Assembly (NCBI GenBank): GCA_043740085.1
Contig: JAYUCY010000124.1
Location: forward strand, 1-37,422
Direction of reading: 5' to 3'
DNA: 37,422 nucleotides
DNA from: UBA668 sp043740085
GTDB lineage: Bacteria > Actinomycetota > Acidimicrobiia > Acidimicrobiales > Ilumatobacteraceae
Within the stretch, counting starts at the first letter, position 1. Each line of letters opens with the position of its first letter. Below the pieces are notes generated by a model. It was not told the origin of the DNA. It made no database searches and worked only from the letters and a program-made list of their open reading frames with translations. Shown piece after piece: positions 15,312-24,813 of this stretch. The position numbers and the translations under genes are program-made.

Positions 15312-16469
15312 GTGTTCTCCTCGATATCCGATGCCATCGACGCAGATGCACCCGACCGTGCGCTGCGTCTCGCCGCCGCCGAGCGGGCAGCCGCGATGGC
15401 CCTCCCTTCGCCCGAGTTGGAAGTGTGGCGCTACAGCCGCATCGCCGAGCTCGACCTTGCCAGCTACGCACCGGCCGCCGTGCGCACCACCGTCACCGGG
15501 GCTGACCAAGTGCCGGCCGCCGCCGCCGCGTTGGTTGCCCAGCTCGTTGCCAGCATGGACGTACACGACGTCTTCGACGAGCTGAGCGCCGCCTACCATC
15601 GCACTGTTGCCATCAGCGTGCCGGCCGGCAAGGTGCTCGCCGACCCCATCGTCGTCACCCACCACATCGCGGGAAGCGGTGTTGCGCTCTACCCGCGACT
15701 CGTCATCCACGCCGGCGCCGACAGCGAGTTCACCGTCGTTGAGCGCTTCGAAAGCGCCGACGAAACCGAAGCCTTGGTCGTGCCCCGCCTAGTGCTGCAC
15801 GCCTCGCAGGCCGCCCGTGTCTCGTACCTTGGCATCAACCTGCTGGGCACCAAGGTCTGGCAGCTTGCCCACCAGCAGGCCACCGGCGAGCGCGACAGCA
15901 CCACCCTCCTCGCCACGGTTGCCCTCGGCGGCGACTATGCCCGTGTGCGTACCGATGCCCGCGTTGTTGGCCAGGGTGCCACCACCAAGCAGGTGGCGCT
16001 GTACTACGCCGACGGCACACAAATGCACGACTTCCGCACGCTGCAAGACCATGTGGCGCCCAAGACCTACAGCGATCTGCTGTTCAAGGGCGCAGTGCAG
16101 GACACCGCGAAGAGCGTGTACACCGGCCTGATTCGTATTCGTGAAGAGGCGAAGGGTTCGGTTGCGTACCAGACCAACCGCAACCTGACGCTCAGCGAAG
16201 GCGCATGGGCCGAAAGCGTTCCCAACCTGGACATCAAGACCAACGACGTCAAGTGCAGCCACGCCAGCACGGTCGGCCCGATCGACGAAGAGCAGCGCTT
16301 CTATTTGGAAAGCCGTGGTATCCCGCCGGACGTCGCCGAGCGCCTTGTGGTGTTGGGCTTCTTCGACGACGTGCTCGGCCTACTGCCGGCCCCGTTGCAG
16401 GGCCACGGCAACCTGCGCGCGGACCTGCGTGCCCGCGTTGCCGCCAAGTTGCAGGCGGCGGCGTCATGA
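15312..16469 (+). CDS. sufD: Fe-S cluster assembly protein SufD
   Basis: The 385-residue protein is a SufD. It has a variable N-terminal part (ending ASMDVHDVFDELSAAYHRT) and a beta-helix. The C-terminal block VKCSHASTVGPIDEEQRFYLESRGI contains the conserved C-S-H of SufD, whose His is needed at the SufB-SufD interface. It pairs with SufB to form the SufBC2D scaffold. The GTG start at 15312 lies 7 nt after a strong -10 box. Its stop overlaps the Rieske gene start (ATGA), so sufD, the ferredoxin and sufC form a tightly coupled operon. Confidence 0.94.
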   Translation: MFSSISDAIDADAPDRALRLAAAERAAAMALPSPELEVWRYSRIAELDLASYAPAAVRTTVTGADQVPAAAAALVAQLVASMDVHDVFDELSAAYHRTVAISVPAGKVLADPIVVTHHIAGSGVALYPRLVIHAGADSEFTVVERFESADETEALVVPRLVLHASQAARVSYLGINLLGTKVWQLAHQQATGERDSTTLLATVALGGDYARVRTDARVVGQGATTKQVALYYADGTQMHDFRTLQDHVAPKTYSDLLFKGAVQDTAKSVYTGLIRIREEAKGSVAYQTNRNLTLSEGAWAESVPNLDIKTNDVKCSHASTVGPIDEEQRFYLESRGIPPDVAERLVVLGFFDDVLGLLPAPLQGHGNLRADLRARVAAKLQAAAS

Positions 16470-16798
16470 GCACCGTCGTGTGTGCATTCGATGATCTTGC
16501 ACCCGGCAGCGCCACCCGCTTCGATGTCGACGGCGTTGCCGTCGCGGTCGTTCGTATCGGTGACGACGTCTACGCCATCGGCGACGTGTGCAGCCACGGC
16601 CTGGTGTCGCTCAGCGAAGGCGAAGTGCTGTGCGCCGAGAAGGAGCTGGAGTGCTGGAAGCACGGCAGTTCGTTCAGCCTGGAGACTGGCGAGCCGCGGA
16701 CATTGCCCGCCACTCGCCCGGTGCCAGTTTTCGCCACCCGGATTGTGGATGGCAACGTCGAGATCAGCATCGAGAACTGCATGGAGACTGCATCATGA
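16466..16798 (+). CDS. Rieske-type [2Fe-2S] ferredoxin of the SUF operon
   Basis: The 110-residue protein has the Rieske ligands C42-S-H44 and C63-W-K-H66 with 18 residues between the pairs, in the compact fold of non-haem iron dioxygenase-type ferredoxins. There is no membrane segment, so it is soluble. It overlaps both neighbours by 4 bp (sufD stop/ATG and its stop/sufC ATG), so translation is coupled. A Rieske ferredoxin inside a suf operon is known in actinobacteria; it may supply electrons for cluster building. That role is inferred from position. Confidence 0.9.
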   Translation: MSTVVCAFDDLAPGSATRFDVDGVAVAVVRIGDDVYAIGDVCSHGLVSLSEGEVLCAEKELECWKHGSSFSLETGEPRTLPATRPVPVFATRIVDGNVEISIENCMETAS

Positions 16799-17610
16799 GC
16801 ACCCTCGAGATCAAAGGCCTTGTGGCCTCTGTCGCTGGCAAGCAGATCCTCAACGGCATCGACCTGGTCGTCCGTTCCGGTGAAGTGCACGCGGTGATGG
16901 GCCCCAACGGCGCCGGGAAGAGCACGCTCAGCGCCGTCATCATGGGCAAGCCTGGCTATGAAGTACATGCCGGCGAAGTGCTGTTGGATGGCGTCGATCT
17001 GCTGGCCCTGCCCGCATGGCAGCGCGCTCAGGCTGGCATGCACCTGGTCATGCAATACCCCAGTGAAGTGCCCGGCGTTGGCCTCACCGACATGTTGACC
17101 GAGGCGTTCAGCGCCCGCGGCCGTAGTACTGCTGGTCTTGCCGACGAGATCACTGCCGAGGCGGAGCGCATCAACTTCCCGGTTGCGCTACTCGACCGTT
17201 CGCTCAACGTCGACCTCTCGGGCGGCGAAAAGAAGCGCAACGAAACACTGCAGCTGGCATTGCTGGCACCGAAGATCGCGATTCTCGACGAGCTCGACAG
17301 CGGCCTCGATATCGATGCGTTGCGCGACTGCGCACGCCGCGTGGAAGATGCGACCAACGAGTCCGGTGACGGCCGCGAGCCGCTGGGCGTGCTCGCGATC
17401 ACGCACTACAACCGGCTGCTCGCCGAGTTGCACCCCGACCACGTGCACATCTTGGTCAAGGGCCGTATCGTCGCCAGTGGCGGCCCCGAGATGGCCGATC
17501 AGCTCGAGACCGATGGCTACGAAGCGTTCACCGGTGGCGAGCTAGATGTACAGCTAGAGGGTGCGGCCGCCGCATCGAAGAGTTCACTCGAAGACCTGTT
17601 CGCTCTCTGA
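16795..17610 (+). CDS. sufC: SufC ATPase, paralog 1
   Basis: The 271-residue ABC-type ATPase has Walker A G36-PNGAGKS43, the signature LSGGEKKRNE typical of SufC, Walker B plus catalytic Glu in IAILDELDSGLDID, and the switch His in THYNRLL. It drives the SufBCD scaffold. A tail of about 25 residues after the usual end (GELDVQLEGAAAASKSSLEDLFAL) is absent from the second SufC of this window. It is the last gene of sufD-Rieske-sufC, with ATG 16795 overlapping the ferredoxin stop. Confidence 0.94.
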   Translation: MSTLEIKGLVASVAGKQILNGIDLVVRSGEVHAVMGPNGAGKSTLSAVIMGKPGYEVHAGEVLLDGVDLLALPAWQRAQAGMHLVMQYPSEVPGVGLTDMLTEAFSARGRSTAGLADEITAEAERINFPVALLDRSLNVDLSGGEKKRNETLQLALLAPKIAILDELDSGLDIDALRDCARRVEDATNESGDGREPLGVLAITHYNRLLAELHPDHVHILVKGRIVASGGPEMADQLETDGYEAFTGGELDVQLEGAAAASKSSLEDLFAL

Positions 17611-17730
17611 ACCGATGGGCACGGCGCTACCCATCTTCATCCACCCCGACCTCGTTGACGTCATCGCGTCGAAGGCTGCTGCGAACAGACCGAACGACCA
17701 GCGGACCTGTCGTATCTGGAGTCGCTTCGA

Positions 17731-17750
17731 GATCAGCTCGAGCGCTGATC
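17731..17750. terminator. Bidirectional terminator hairpin after sufC and the DUF2889 gene
   Basis: GATCAGC-TCGAGC-GCTGATC gives a perfect 7-bp stem with a 6-nt loop, in the 151-bp gap between two convergent operons. No U tract is present. Confidence 0.5.
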
Positions 17751-17761
17751 AGCGATAGCGG

Positions 17762-18454
17762 TCAGTCTTGCTGGCGCCAAGTGCTGTGGTCGCGGCCTAG
17801 CTCGGCGTAGCGCTTCGAAATCCAGATCGGCACCTCCATCGGTTCGCCATTGCGAATACCGGTGACCTGTGCGCCGTCTTCCGCCCAGACGTGGCACGAG
17901 TTGAGGTTGGTGGCCACCGCCCGCATTCGGGCTTCGGGCGTGGAGAAACCTGGTGCGTCGCCCGCGTCGCCAGCGGCTGTGGCGCCGTCGTGTGCGGCCG
18001 CCATGTGGAACGACCACATTGACTGAATGGCCACCGGCGCCATGGCTTGCAGGAGCGCAGTGGTGTGTGTGCACCCGCGTGGCCCGCCGAACAGTTCGCG
18101 TACTTTGTGGGTGAACCCACGGGTGATGGAGAGACCGACCAGCTTCTGGTAGTGATCCTCGATCTGCCGGCAGTGCTCGTGTGGATGAATCTCCATTACT
18201 GCCTTCGCCCGCACGATCTCCAGCGTTGGCACGGTGATTTCCAAGTCGACGATCATGTGGTGAATCGTGAGCGGCTCGGGGTCGTCGGGTACGTAGAGGC
18301 CGGCCGGCTTCTGGTCGCGAACGGCTCCACGCAGCAGCAGTGTGCGACTGTCCTTGCGATACGAACGCACCACGTAGGCACGCTCATGAAGCAGCTGGGT
18401 CTCAGGGTCGACACCCTCGGGGTGCGGGACGATGTCGTCGAAGAACTCATGCAT
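17762..18454 (-). CDS. DUF2889 family protein
   Basis: The 230-residue protein matches what I know of DUF2889. It has an N-terminal beta-rich part (YRKDSRTLLLRGAVRDQKP, MIVDLEITVPTLEI, then MEIHPHEHCRQIEDHY) and a central GFTHKVRELFGGPRGCTHTTALLQAM block with conserved His and Cys. Function unknown; no signal peptide or membrane helix, so probably cytoplasmic. ATG 18454 is 2 bp after the stop of the nucleoside hydrolase gene, so it should be the last gene of the sufC2-sufS-sufU-hydrolase operon. The longer open frame up to 18844 is rejected because it overlaps that gene. The C/H-rich centre could bind metal; this is a guess. Confidence 0.75.
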   Translation of the reverse strand: MHEFFDDIVPHPEGVDPETQLLHERAYVVRSYRKDSRTLLLRGAVRDQKPAGLYVPDDPEPLTIHHMIVDLEITVPTLEIVRAKAVMEIHPHEHCRQIEDHYQKLVGLSITRGFTHKVRELFGGPRGCTHTTALLQAMAPVAIQSMWSFHMAAAHDGATAAGDAGDAPGFSTPEARMRAVATNLNSCHVWAEDGAQVTGIRNGEPMEVPIWISKRYAELGRDHSTWRQQD

Positions 18455-18456
18455 AG

Positions 18457-19422
18457 TCAGTTGACTGTAAGACGTGAGAGCTCCAGCGCTACGACCGCAG
18501 CCGCGTCGACCTCCGTGAGAATTTTCACATCGCGGCGGCCGCTCCACGGGCCGTCGGGGTGCACCCTGCGCGTCGCGGCCAACGTCGTGCCGCGAGACAC
18601 GCTGGTGCCGGTGTCGACGCGGATGGGGTGGTGCACGGCCTTGTAGTGCTGCGGCGCCAGCAGGTACGAGATGCAGGTGCTGTCGTGTAGGTGGATGCCG
18701 TCGGGTCCACCGCGCGACAGATGGAAGTCGCGGTAGTACGGCAAGATTGCCGCCGCCATCTGGGCACGTGCGTTCTCGATGGCGCCGAGCGCTGCGATCT
18801 TTGCGCTGGACATGATGGTGGCCTCGGTGACATCGAGGCCGCACATCACGATCGGGCAGTCGGCGCCAAAGACGATGTCGGCTGCCTCTGGGTCGTTGGA
18901 GATGTTGGCCTCGGCGGCAGGGGAGTAGTTACCCGGCACGAAGGCGGCGCCACCCATGATGACCATGCCGGCAAGGTGTTGCGGCAGATCGGGGCGCAGC
19001 AGCATCGCAAGTGCGATGTTGGTGAGCGGGCCGATCGGGACCAGCGTGATCTCGCCGGGGGCGGCCATCACCTGCTCGATGATGAAGTGGGCTGCGTCGA
19101 GTGCGTGTACGTCGCGTGAAGTATCTGGTAGCGGCACGTCGGCCAAGCCATTGATGCCGTGCACGTGGGTGGCTGGTCCGCGGTAGACGGAGGCGAGCGG
19201 GCGGCCGGCACCCTGTGCCACCGGAATGTCGGGGCGGCCGGCGAGATCGAGAATGCGCAGCGCATTGGTGGTGCAGGTTTCGACGTGGGCGTTGCCGAAC
19301 ACAGTGGTGAGGCCAATCACGTCCAGCTCGGGCGAGGCGAGCGCGTACACGATTGCCATCGCGTCGTCGATACCCGGGTCGGTATCGATGAGGATGCGCG
19401 TGGGGGCTGCGGACGTGCTCAT
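18457..19422 (-). CDS. Inosine-uridine preferring nucleoside hydrolase family protein
   Basis: The 321-residue protein starts with the calcium-binding signature I-L-I-D13-T-D15-P-G-I-D19-D20. It continues with HGINGLADVPLP and ITLVPIGPLTNIALAM, and ends with H-D-STCISYLL, the late His-Asp pair of IU-type nucleoside hydrolases. It should cleave N-ribosyl bonds of nucleosides in the cytoplasm. ATG 19422 overlaps the sufU stop by 4 bp, so it is translationally coupled to a Fe-S assembly gene, an unusual partner. The substrate base cannot be read from the sequence. Confidence 0.9.
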   Translation of the reverse strand: MSTSAAPTRILIDTDPGIDDAMAIVYALASPELDVIGLTTVFGNAHVETCTTNALRILDLAGRPDIPVAQGAGRPLASVYRGPATHVHGINGLADVPLPDTSRDVHALDAAHFIIEQVMAAPGEITLVPIGPLTNIALAMLLRPDLPQHLAGMVIMGGAAFVPGNYSPAAEANISNDPEAADIVFGADCPIVMCGLDVTEATIMSSAKIAALGAIENARAQMAAAILPYYRDFHLSRGGPDGIHLHDSTCISYLLAPQHYKAVHHPIRVDTGTSVSRGTTLAATRRVHPDGPWSGRRDVKILTEVDAAAVVALELSRLTVN

Positions 19423-19871
19423 GCGTTCGATTGTTCGAGTGCGTCGAGCAGCGTGTTCCACGACAGCGTGGCGCACTTGATACGCACAGGGAACTTGACG
19501 ACACCCTGCAATGCCTCCAGATCGCCCAACTGCACGTCGGGGTCCGGCTCGATTGGGTTGCCGTCTTCATCGGGAATGCTCATCAGACCCTTGAACCGGC
19601 GCACCAGTGCACGCACCTCTGCGACCGGCTTGCCCTTGATGGCCTGGCTCATCATGCTGGCCGAGCTTTGCGAGATGCTGCAGCCCTGGCCACCGACCTT
19701 CACATCGGTGATGACGTCGCCTTCAACCTGCAGGTAGACGTCGATCTCGTCGCCGCACAGCGGGTTGTGGCCAACGGCATGCGGTGCCGGTGGCGGCAGC
19801 TCGCCGCGGTTACGCGGGTGACGATGGTGATCAAGAATGATCTCGCGGTACAGGTCGTCCAAGCCGGGCAT
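19419..19871 (-). CDS. sufU: SufU zinc-dependent sulfur transfer protein
   Basis: The 150-residue protein has the SufU ligands C39-G-D41, C64 in GGQGCSISQSSASM and C133 in RIKCATLSW. It also has the approximately 20-residue insertion between the second and third Cys that separates SufU from IscU. It accepts sulfur from SufS by zinc-ligand exchange. ATG 19871 is preceded by GAGGAG about 6-11 nt upstream, one of the better ribosome-binding sites in the window. It follows sufS after 17 bp and overlaps the nucleoside hydrolase gene. Confidence 0.94.
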   Translation of the reverse strand: MPGLDDLYREIILDHHRHPRNRGELPPPAPHAVGHNPLCGDEIDVYLQVEGDVITDVKVGGQGCSISQSSASMMSQAIKGKPVAEVRALVRRFKGLMSIPDEDGNPIEPDPDVQLGDLEALQGVVKFPVRIKCATLSWNTLLDALEQSNA

Positions 19872-19888
19872 GGTGTCTCCTCGACGGT

Positions 19889-21129
19889 TCAGAATCCGAA
19901 GATATCGCTGGCACCGTCGAGCGCGTCGGCGAAAATGTCGACGTCGGCGATGTCGTTGTACAGGTAGAAGCTGGCGCGAGCGGTAGCTGTCACGCCGAGC
20001 AGGCGCATCAACGGCTTGGCGCAGTGATGGCCGGCGCGCACGCACACGTTGCGCTGGTCGAGGACCTGGCTGAGGTCGTGTGGGTGAATGTCGCGGAAGC
20101 CGAAGCTGAAGGTGGCACCGCGCATCTCGACGTTGCAGGGCCCGTGCAATTGAATGTCGCTGCCGAAGCGCTGCGTGAGCGAGTGCATGGCATACGACGC
20201 GATTTCAATCTCGTGTTGGCGAATGTTGGCCATGCCCAAGCCGGTGAGGAAGTCGACGGCGGCGCCGAGGCCGACGACCTCGGTGATGGGGGGCGTGCCG
20301 GCTTCGAACTTGGCTGGCAACTCGGCGGTGGTGAAGCCGTCGAGGCGCACATCGGCGATCATGTTGCCGCCGCCCAGGAACGGGGGCATCGCCTCCAGCA
20401 GTTCCTCGCGACCCCACAGCACACCGACACCCGACGGGCCACACATCTTGTGACTACTGAAGGCCATGAAGTCGGCGCCCCAGGCCTGCACGTCGGTGAC
20501 GTTGTGCGGTACGTACGGGCAGCCGTCGACAATGGCCAGCGCGCCAGCCGCATGCGCGGCGGTGCACAGCTGCTGCACCGGCGTGATGCTTCCCAACACG
20601 TTGCTCATCGCGGTGAAGCTGAACACCTTCGCACCGTCGAGCAGCGCGGGTAGATCGGTGAGGTCGAGTTGGCCGTCGGCGGTGAGTGGCACCCAGCGCA
20701 GCACGACGCCGCGCTCGGCCACCAGCATGTGCCACGGCACGACGTTGGCGTGGTGCTCCATGTGCGTCAGCACCACGACATCGCCGGCGTGCAGGTTGGC
20801 ACGACCCCAGGAGTACGCCAGCAGGTTCAGTGACTCGGTGGCGTTCTTGGTGAAGATGATTTCGTGAGCGCGGCGAGCGTTGATGAAGTGCTGCACCTTG
20901 GTGCGGGCACCTTCGTAGAAGTCAGTAGCTTCTGCGGCCAGTGCGTACGCGCTGCGGTTGATCGGTGCGTACGACTGCTCCATGAAGGTGCTCATCGCAT
21001 CGATGACCACCTGTGGCTTCTGTGACGTATTGGCCGAGTCGAGATACACCAGCGGCTGCCCATTGATCTCGCGCTGTAGCACCGGGAACTGCTGCTTGAT
21101 TGCCGCGACATCGAGGGAGGACGGGATGC

Positions 21130-21133
<4 letters not shown>
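19889..21133 (-). CDS. sufS: Cysteine desulfurase SufS
   Basis: The 414-residue PLP enzyme has Lys229 in FSSHKMCGPSG for the aldimine, His127/128 in THMEHHANVVPW, and catalytic Cys371 in RAGHHC371AKPLM. This is the short, rigid Cys loop of type II desulfurases. It removes sulfur from cysteine and passes it to SufU. The usual D-G-A-Q (or D-A-C-Q) segment beside PLP reads D203-G-C-P206-Y-V-P-H, so the Gln is replaced by Pro. ATG 21133 overlaps the sufC2 stop (ATGA). Confidence 0.93.
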
Positions 21134-21894
<761 letters not shown>

Positions 21895-21911
21895 TCTAGT
21901 GGACGTCGGCT

Positions 21912-21937
21912 ATTTCCCCTATCGCCGTAGTAGAAAT
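21912..21937 (-). promoter_or_regulatory. SUF palindrome 3, upstream of the second sufC
   Basis: In gene direction it reads ATT-TC-TACTA-CGGCGA-TAGGG-GA-AAT, matching the sites before sufB and sufD in spacing and core. It is squeezed into the 51-bp gap between sufC2 and the upstream decarboxylase stop. TACTAC (21932-21927) occupies the place of the sufB -10 box but is a poorer one. Confidence 0.55.
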
Positions 21938-21945
21938 CCCGCCCG

Positions 21946-23322
21946 TCAGGCGATCGGAGCGTACGCAGCCAGGTCGTCGAGGAGCGCGGAGAGCGCGGCA
22001 GGGTCTGTTCGAGGGTGGACGACGCAGATTCGCAGGCATGCCTCGCCGTGCCACGAGGTGGGCACGATCAGGAACTGGCCCTCGATTGCTCGGCGTTTGC
22101 TCCACTCCGAGTACTGGTCGCGTGTCCAGCCATTGCGCGTGAACAGCACGATGGACAGCTCTGGTTCCTGCAGCAGCTGGAACTCGGATCTCGCCGCGAC
22201 CTCGTCGGCGAAGGCGCGGGCGGTGGTGATGGCGCCGTCGACTGCGTCGGTGTAGGCCCGTGTGCCGTACGTGGCAAGGCCGAACCACAGCGGTAGGCCG
22301 CGGGCGCGGCGCGACAGGTGGTAGGCATAGTCGCTGGGGTTCCAATCGCCGCGGTTGACCGCGTCGAGGTAGGCGCCGTGCTGCGCGTGCGTGGCGGCGG
22401 CGGGCATCGGGTCGCGATAGACCAGCGCGGCGCAGTCGTAGGGCGCGAACAGCCATTTGTGTGGGTCGACGCCGAAGCTGTCGGCGCGCTCGATGCCGTT
22501 GAACCGCTCGCGGGCGATGTTGCTACACAGCGCTGCGAGGCCGTAAGCGCCGTCAACGTGCATCCACACCCGGCGCGCTGCGCACACGTCGGCAATCGCG
22601 TCCAACTCGTCGATGACGCCCGCGTTCGTCGTGCCAGCAGTGGCCACTACGGCGAAGACATCGTCACTGTTGTGAGCGGCTAGTGCGGCGTCCAGCGCAG
22701 CACCGGTCATGCGGCCGTCGGCGTCGACGGGCACGGCCAACACGCTGACATCCATCACCCGTGCCGCAGAGCGCACCGAGGCGTGCACCTCGTTGGTGAC
22801 TGCGACGGTGAAACGGGTGGGTCGTTCGCCGCGGGAGGCCGTGAAGACCTCGCGGGCGGTCGCCAGCGCGCTGAGGTTGGCGGCCGACCCGCCGGACACA
22901 AACACGCCGCCGGCCGCCGCGGGGAAACCGGCGAGATCCGCGAGCCAGCGCAGCGCTTGGTTCTCGGCGGCGATGGCGCCGGCACCCGCCTCCCAGTTGC
23001 CGCCGAAGATGGACGAGGCGCTGACCACCAGGTCGAACATCGTGGACGCAATCGATGGTGCGGTGGGCACGTACGCCAGGTTCATCGGGTCGTCCATCGG
23101 CCGGCACGCGGGCATCAGCACGTCGCGGAAGAGGTGCAGTGCCTCCAACCCACCAACACCGTTGGGCGTGATCGCATGGGCGAGCGCTTCGGCCAGTTCG
23201 TCCGCAGGGTGTGCCCCCCAGTGGGTGTCCTTCGCCAGCCGAAGGCGCTCGATGGCGTAGCCGATGACGGAGTGCGCGAAGAGATTGGTGTCGTCGTCCC
23301 ACGTGTGCATCGATGGTGCCAT
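21946..23322 (-). CDS. PLP-dependent group II amino acid decarboxylase
   Basis: The 458-residue protein has the group II decarboxylase plan. GVFVSGGSAANLSAL binds the PLP phosphate, His180 in NEVHASV would stack on the ring, D257-G-A-Y holds the pyridine nitrogen, and Lys289 in SFGVDPHKWL forms the aldimine. It also has the N-terminal NPMNLAY-like substrate-loop region. It decarboxylates an aromatic amino acid or glutamate-type substrate in the cytoplasm; I cannot choose. ATG 23322 has AAGGA about 9 nt upstream. It is upstream of, and on the same strand as, the sufC2 operon but separated by that operon's own operator, so probably a separate unit. Confidence 0.87.
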   Translation of the reverse strand: MAPSMHTWDDDTNLFAHSVIGYAIERLRLAKDTHWGAHPADELAEALAHAITPNGVGGLEALHLFRDVLMPACRPMDDPMNLAYVPTAPSIASTMFDLVVSASSIFGGNWEAGAGAIAAENQALRWLADLAGFPAAAGGVFVSGGSAANLSALATAREVFTASRGERPTRFTVAVTNEVHASVRSAARVMDVSVLAVPVDADGRMTGAALDAALAAHNSDDVFAVVATAGTTNAGVIDELDAIADVCAARRVWMHVDGAYGLAALCSNIARERFNGIERADSFGVDPHKWLFAPYDCAALVYRDPMPAAATHAQHGAYLDAVNRGDWNPSDYAYHLSRRARGLPLWFGLATYGTRAYTDAVDGAITTARAFADEVAARSEFQLLQEPELSIVLFTRNGWTRDQYSEWSKRRAIEGQFLIVPTSWHGEACLRICVVHPRTDPAALSALLDDLAAYAPIA

Positions 23323-23388
23323 CGGTCGTCCTTCGATAGAAAGGCCCTCGAACGTAGATCGGCCCTCAACTAGTTCGGCCCCAAAGTA

Positions 23389-24333
23389 CTACGTGCCCTG
23401 AGTGTGAAGTGCCTTCCACAGCTCGGGGTACGAGCGGTACTCGAATGACTGGTCGATGTAGCCGGCCTCGCGAAGCGCCGTGTCCAGCTTGGGCAGGTTG
23501 CGGAACGGCACCCCGCTGTCGACGTGGTGGGGGAGGTGGTAACCGATTCGGTACGGCACCACCATGAAGCGGGCCAGCGGGTGCTGCAACACGGTGTGCG
23601 TGGTCTCGCGGCGGTCCTTGGAGGCCATCATGCCGCCGTGCTCGGCAACTGAGCGCAGCCTGTTGATGACGCGCCAAACGGTGAGGTAGGGGCCGAGCCA
23701 GAAGACCGGGTAGAGCCACCAGTATCCGCTGGCAATGGCGGCGGCGAGCAGGAGGGCCTGCACGCTGGTGATCTTCCAGAACGTGCGCCGCGCCCGCGGG
23801 TCCGGGCTGCGTGCGCCGGCCAGGAATTGCCGCATCAACTTGATGCCGGTGCGGCCGGTTGCGTCGCGGGTCAGCTTGCGGCGAAAGCTGGCAGTCGAAA
23901 TGGGGTAGCCCGCGTACAGCGCCATGTCGGGCTCGTCGGGGCCGAACTCCTGGCGGTGATGAGCGGCATGCGCGCGGCGGTAACCATCGACATTTGTCAA
24001 CGACGGGTACCCCAACAGCCAGCGCCCGACGAAGTCGTTCAGCCGCTTGTCGCTGAACAGCAACCGGTGCGCGGCATCGTGCATCAGCGAGAGGTATTGG
24101 GCGAACGTGCGGCCCATCAGCACGAATGTGATGGGCCAGATCCAGGGCGAAATCGCAACTGTCGCCCACAGCACCAAGCCGGTCTGCACGTAGAGGAACA
24201 GCACGGACCACGCGTTGCGCCACGAGGGAATTTGGCGCAGCTGCTCGCGAAACGCGGGCTGCGGCCGACCGTCGGCGCGGATGAACTCGGTCTCGCGACA
24301 CACCGGAAGTTCGGTTTTCACCATCCCCGACAC
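23389..24333 (-). CDS. Membrane fatty acid desaturase / hydroxylase
   Basis: The 314-residue protein has the three histidine boxes of membrane di-iron desaturases: HDAAH (about 85-89), HAAHH (122-126) and HLPHH (266-270). A further His lies at SVAEHGG. Hydrophobic segments lie at about 45-80 and 190-220. It introduces a double bond or hydroxyl group into an acyl or carotenoid-like lipid; the chain position is unknown. GTG 24333 is preferred because TAGAAT (24346-24341) ends exactly 7 nt before it; TTG 24339 and ATG 24318 are alternatives. It ends 66 bp before the decarboxylase gene. Confidence 0.87.
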   Translation of the reverse strand: MSGMVKTELPVCRETEFIRADGRPQPAFREQLRQIPSWRNAWSVLFLYVQTGLVLWATVAISPWIWPITFVLMGRTFAQYLSLMHDAAHRLLFSDKRLNDFVGRWLLGYPSLTNVDGYRRAHAAHHRQEFGPDEPDMALYAGYPISTASFRRKLTRDATGRTGIKLMRQFLAGARSPDPRARRTFWKITSVQALLLAAAIASGYWWLYPVFWLGPYLTVWRVINRLRSVAEHGGMMASKDRRETTHTVLQHPLARFMVVPYRIGYHLPHHVDSGVPFRNLPKLDTALREAGYIDQSFEYRSYPELWKALHTQGT

Positions 24334-24340
24334 GTCCAAG

Positions 24341-24346
24341 ATTCTA
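24341..24346 (-). promoter_or_regulatory. -10 box of the desaturase gene
   Basis: TAGAAT on the minus strand is followed by 7 nt and GTG 24333. It is identical in sequence and spacing to the sufD -10 box. Confidence 0.45.
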
Positions 24347-24423
24347 CGACCGCGCTGCCGGCGAAGGGCATTCCAATCGAGGGTTCCGGTGACCTGGGGC
24401 GCGCTCGAAACCCTCGAAATGGG

Positions 24424-24813
24424 CTAGCGGCCGAGGAGGTCTTCCTTCCAGGCGCGGAAGCGAGCGTGGACCTCGCCGCTGGGACCGGCGCCTTCGCCGT
24501 TGGCGCCGTCGGCTTCGGGGCGCAGGCGATACCTGTGTTGCACGGCGACGTCGTCGGTGGCAATGGCCAGGTAGCGGGCATCGCCCACGGCAGGCCCGGC
24601 GCGCCACAACAACCAGCGCCCGATGCGGCGCTTGTACTCGGCTTGCGGCGCACCTTCCAGGTCGTCGCCGAGCGCACGCAGTTCGGGCGGCGCCTCCAGC
24701 CACGCCGAGGCGACGATGTTGCGGTCGCGGGTTGGTGTGTCGGGCAGGTCGACGGTGTGGACCGGAGTGTGGTCGGCGGGGCGTTGGTCGTAGCGCAGCG
24801 GCTCACCAGCCAC
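24424..24813 (-). CDS. Hypothetical protein coupled to an MBL-fold gene
   Basis: I do not recognise this 129-residue protein. It is hydrophilic apart from a central segment (YKRRIGRWLLWRAGPAVGDARYLAIA) and shows no signal peptide, no membrane helix and no cysteine motif. The order VASAWLEAPPELRALGDDLEG, then RYRLRPEADG, suggests a small alpha/beta protein. GTG 24813 is chosen because it overlaps the end of the upstream MBL-fold gene by 11 bp, implying coupled translation; the open frame itself reaches 24867. It probably works with, or regulates, the MBL-fold hydrolase. Confidence 0.6.
   Translation of the reverse strand: MAGEPLRYDQRPADHTPVHTVDLPDTPTRDRNIVASAWLEAPPELRALGDDLEGAPQAEYKRRIGRWLLWRAGPAVGDARYLAIATDDVAVQHRYRLRPEADGANGEGAGPSGEVHARFRAWKEDLLGR

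Noticed and set aside
17615..17758. Short plus-strand frame after sufC, and a second frame ending LSYLESLRDQLER
   Set aside because: It could be a frameshifted remnant of a small gene, but it is too short and unrecognised, and a terminator-like hairpin lies within it.
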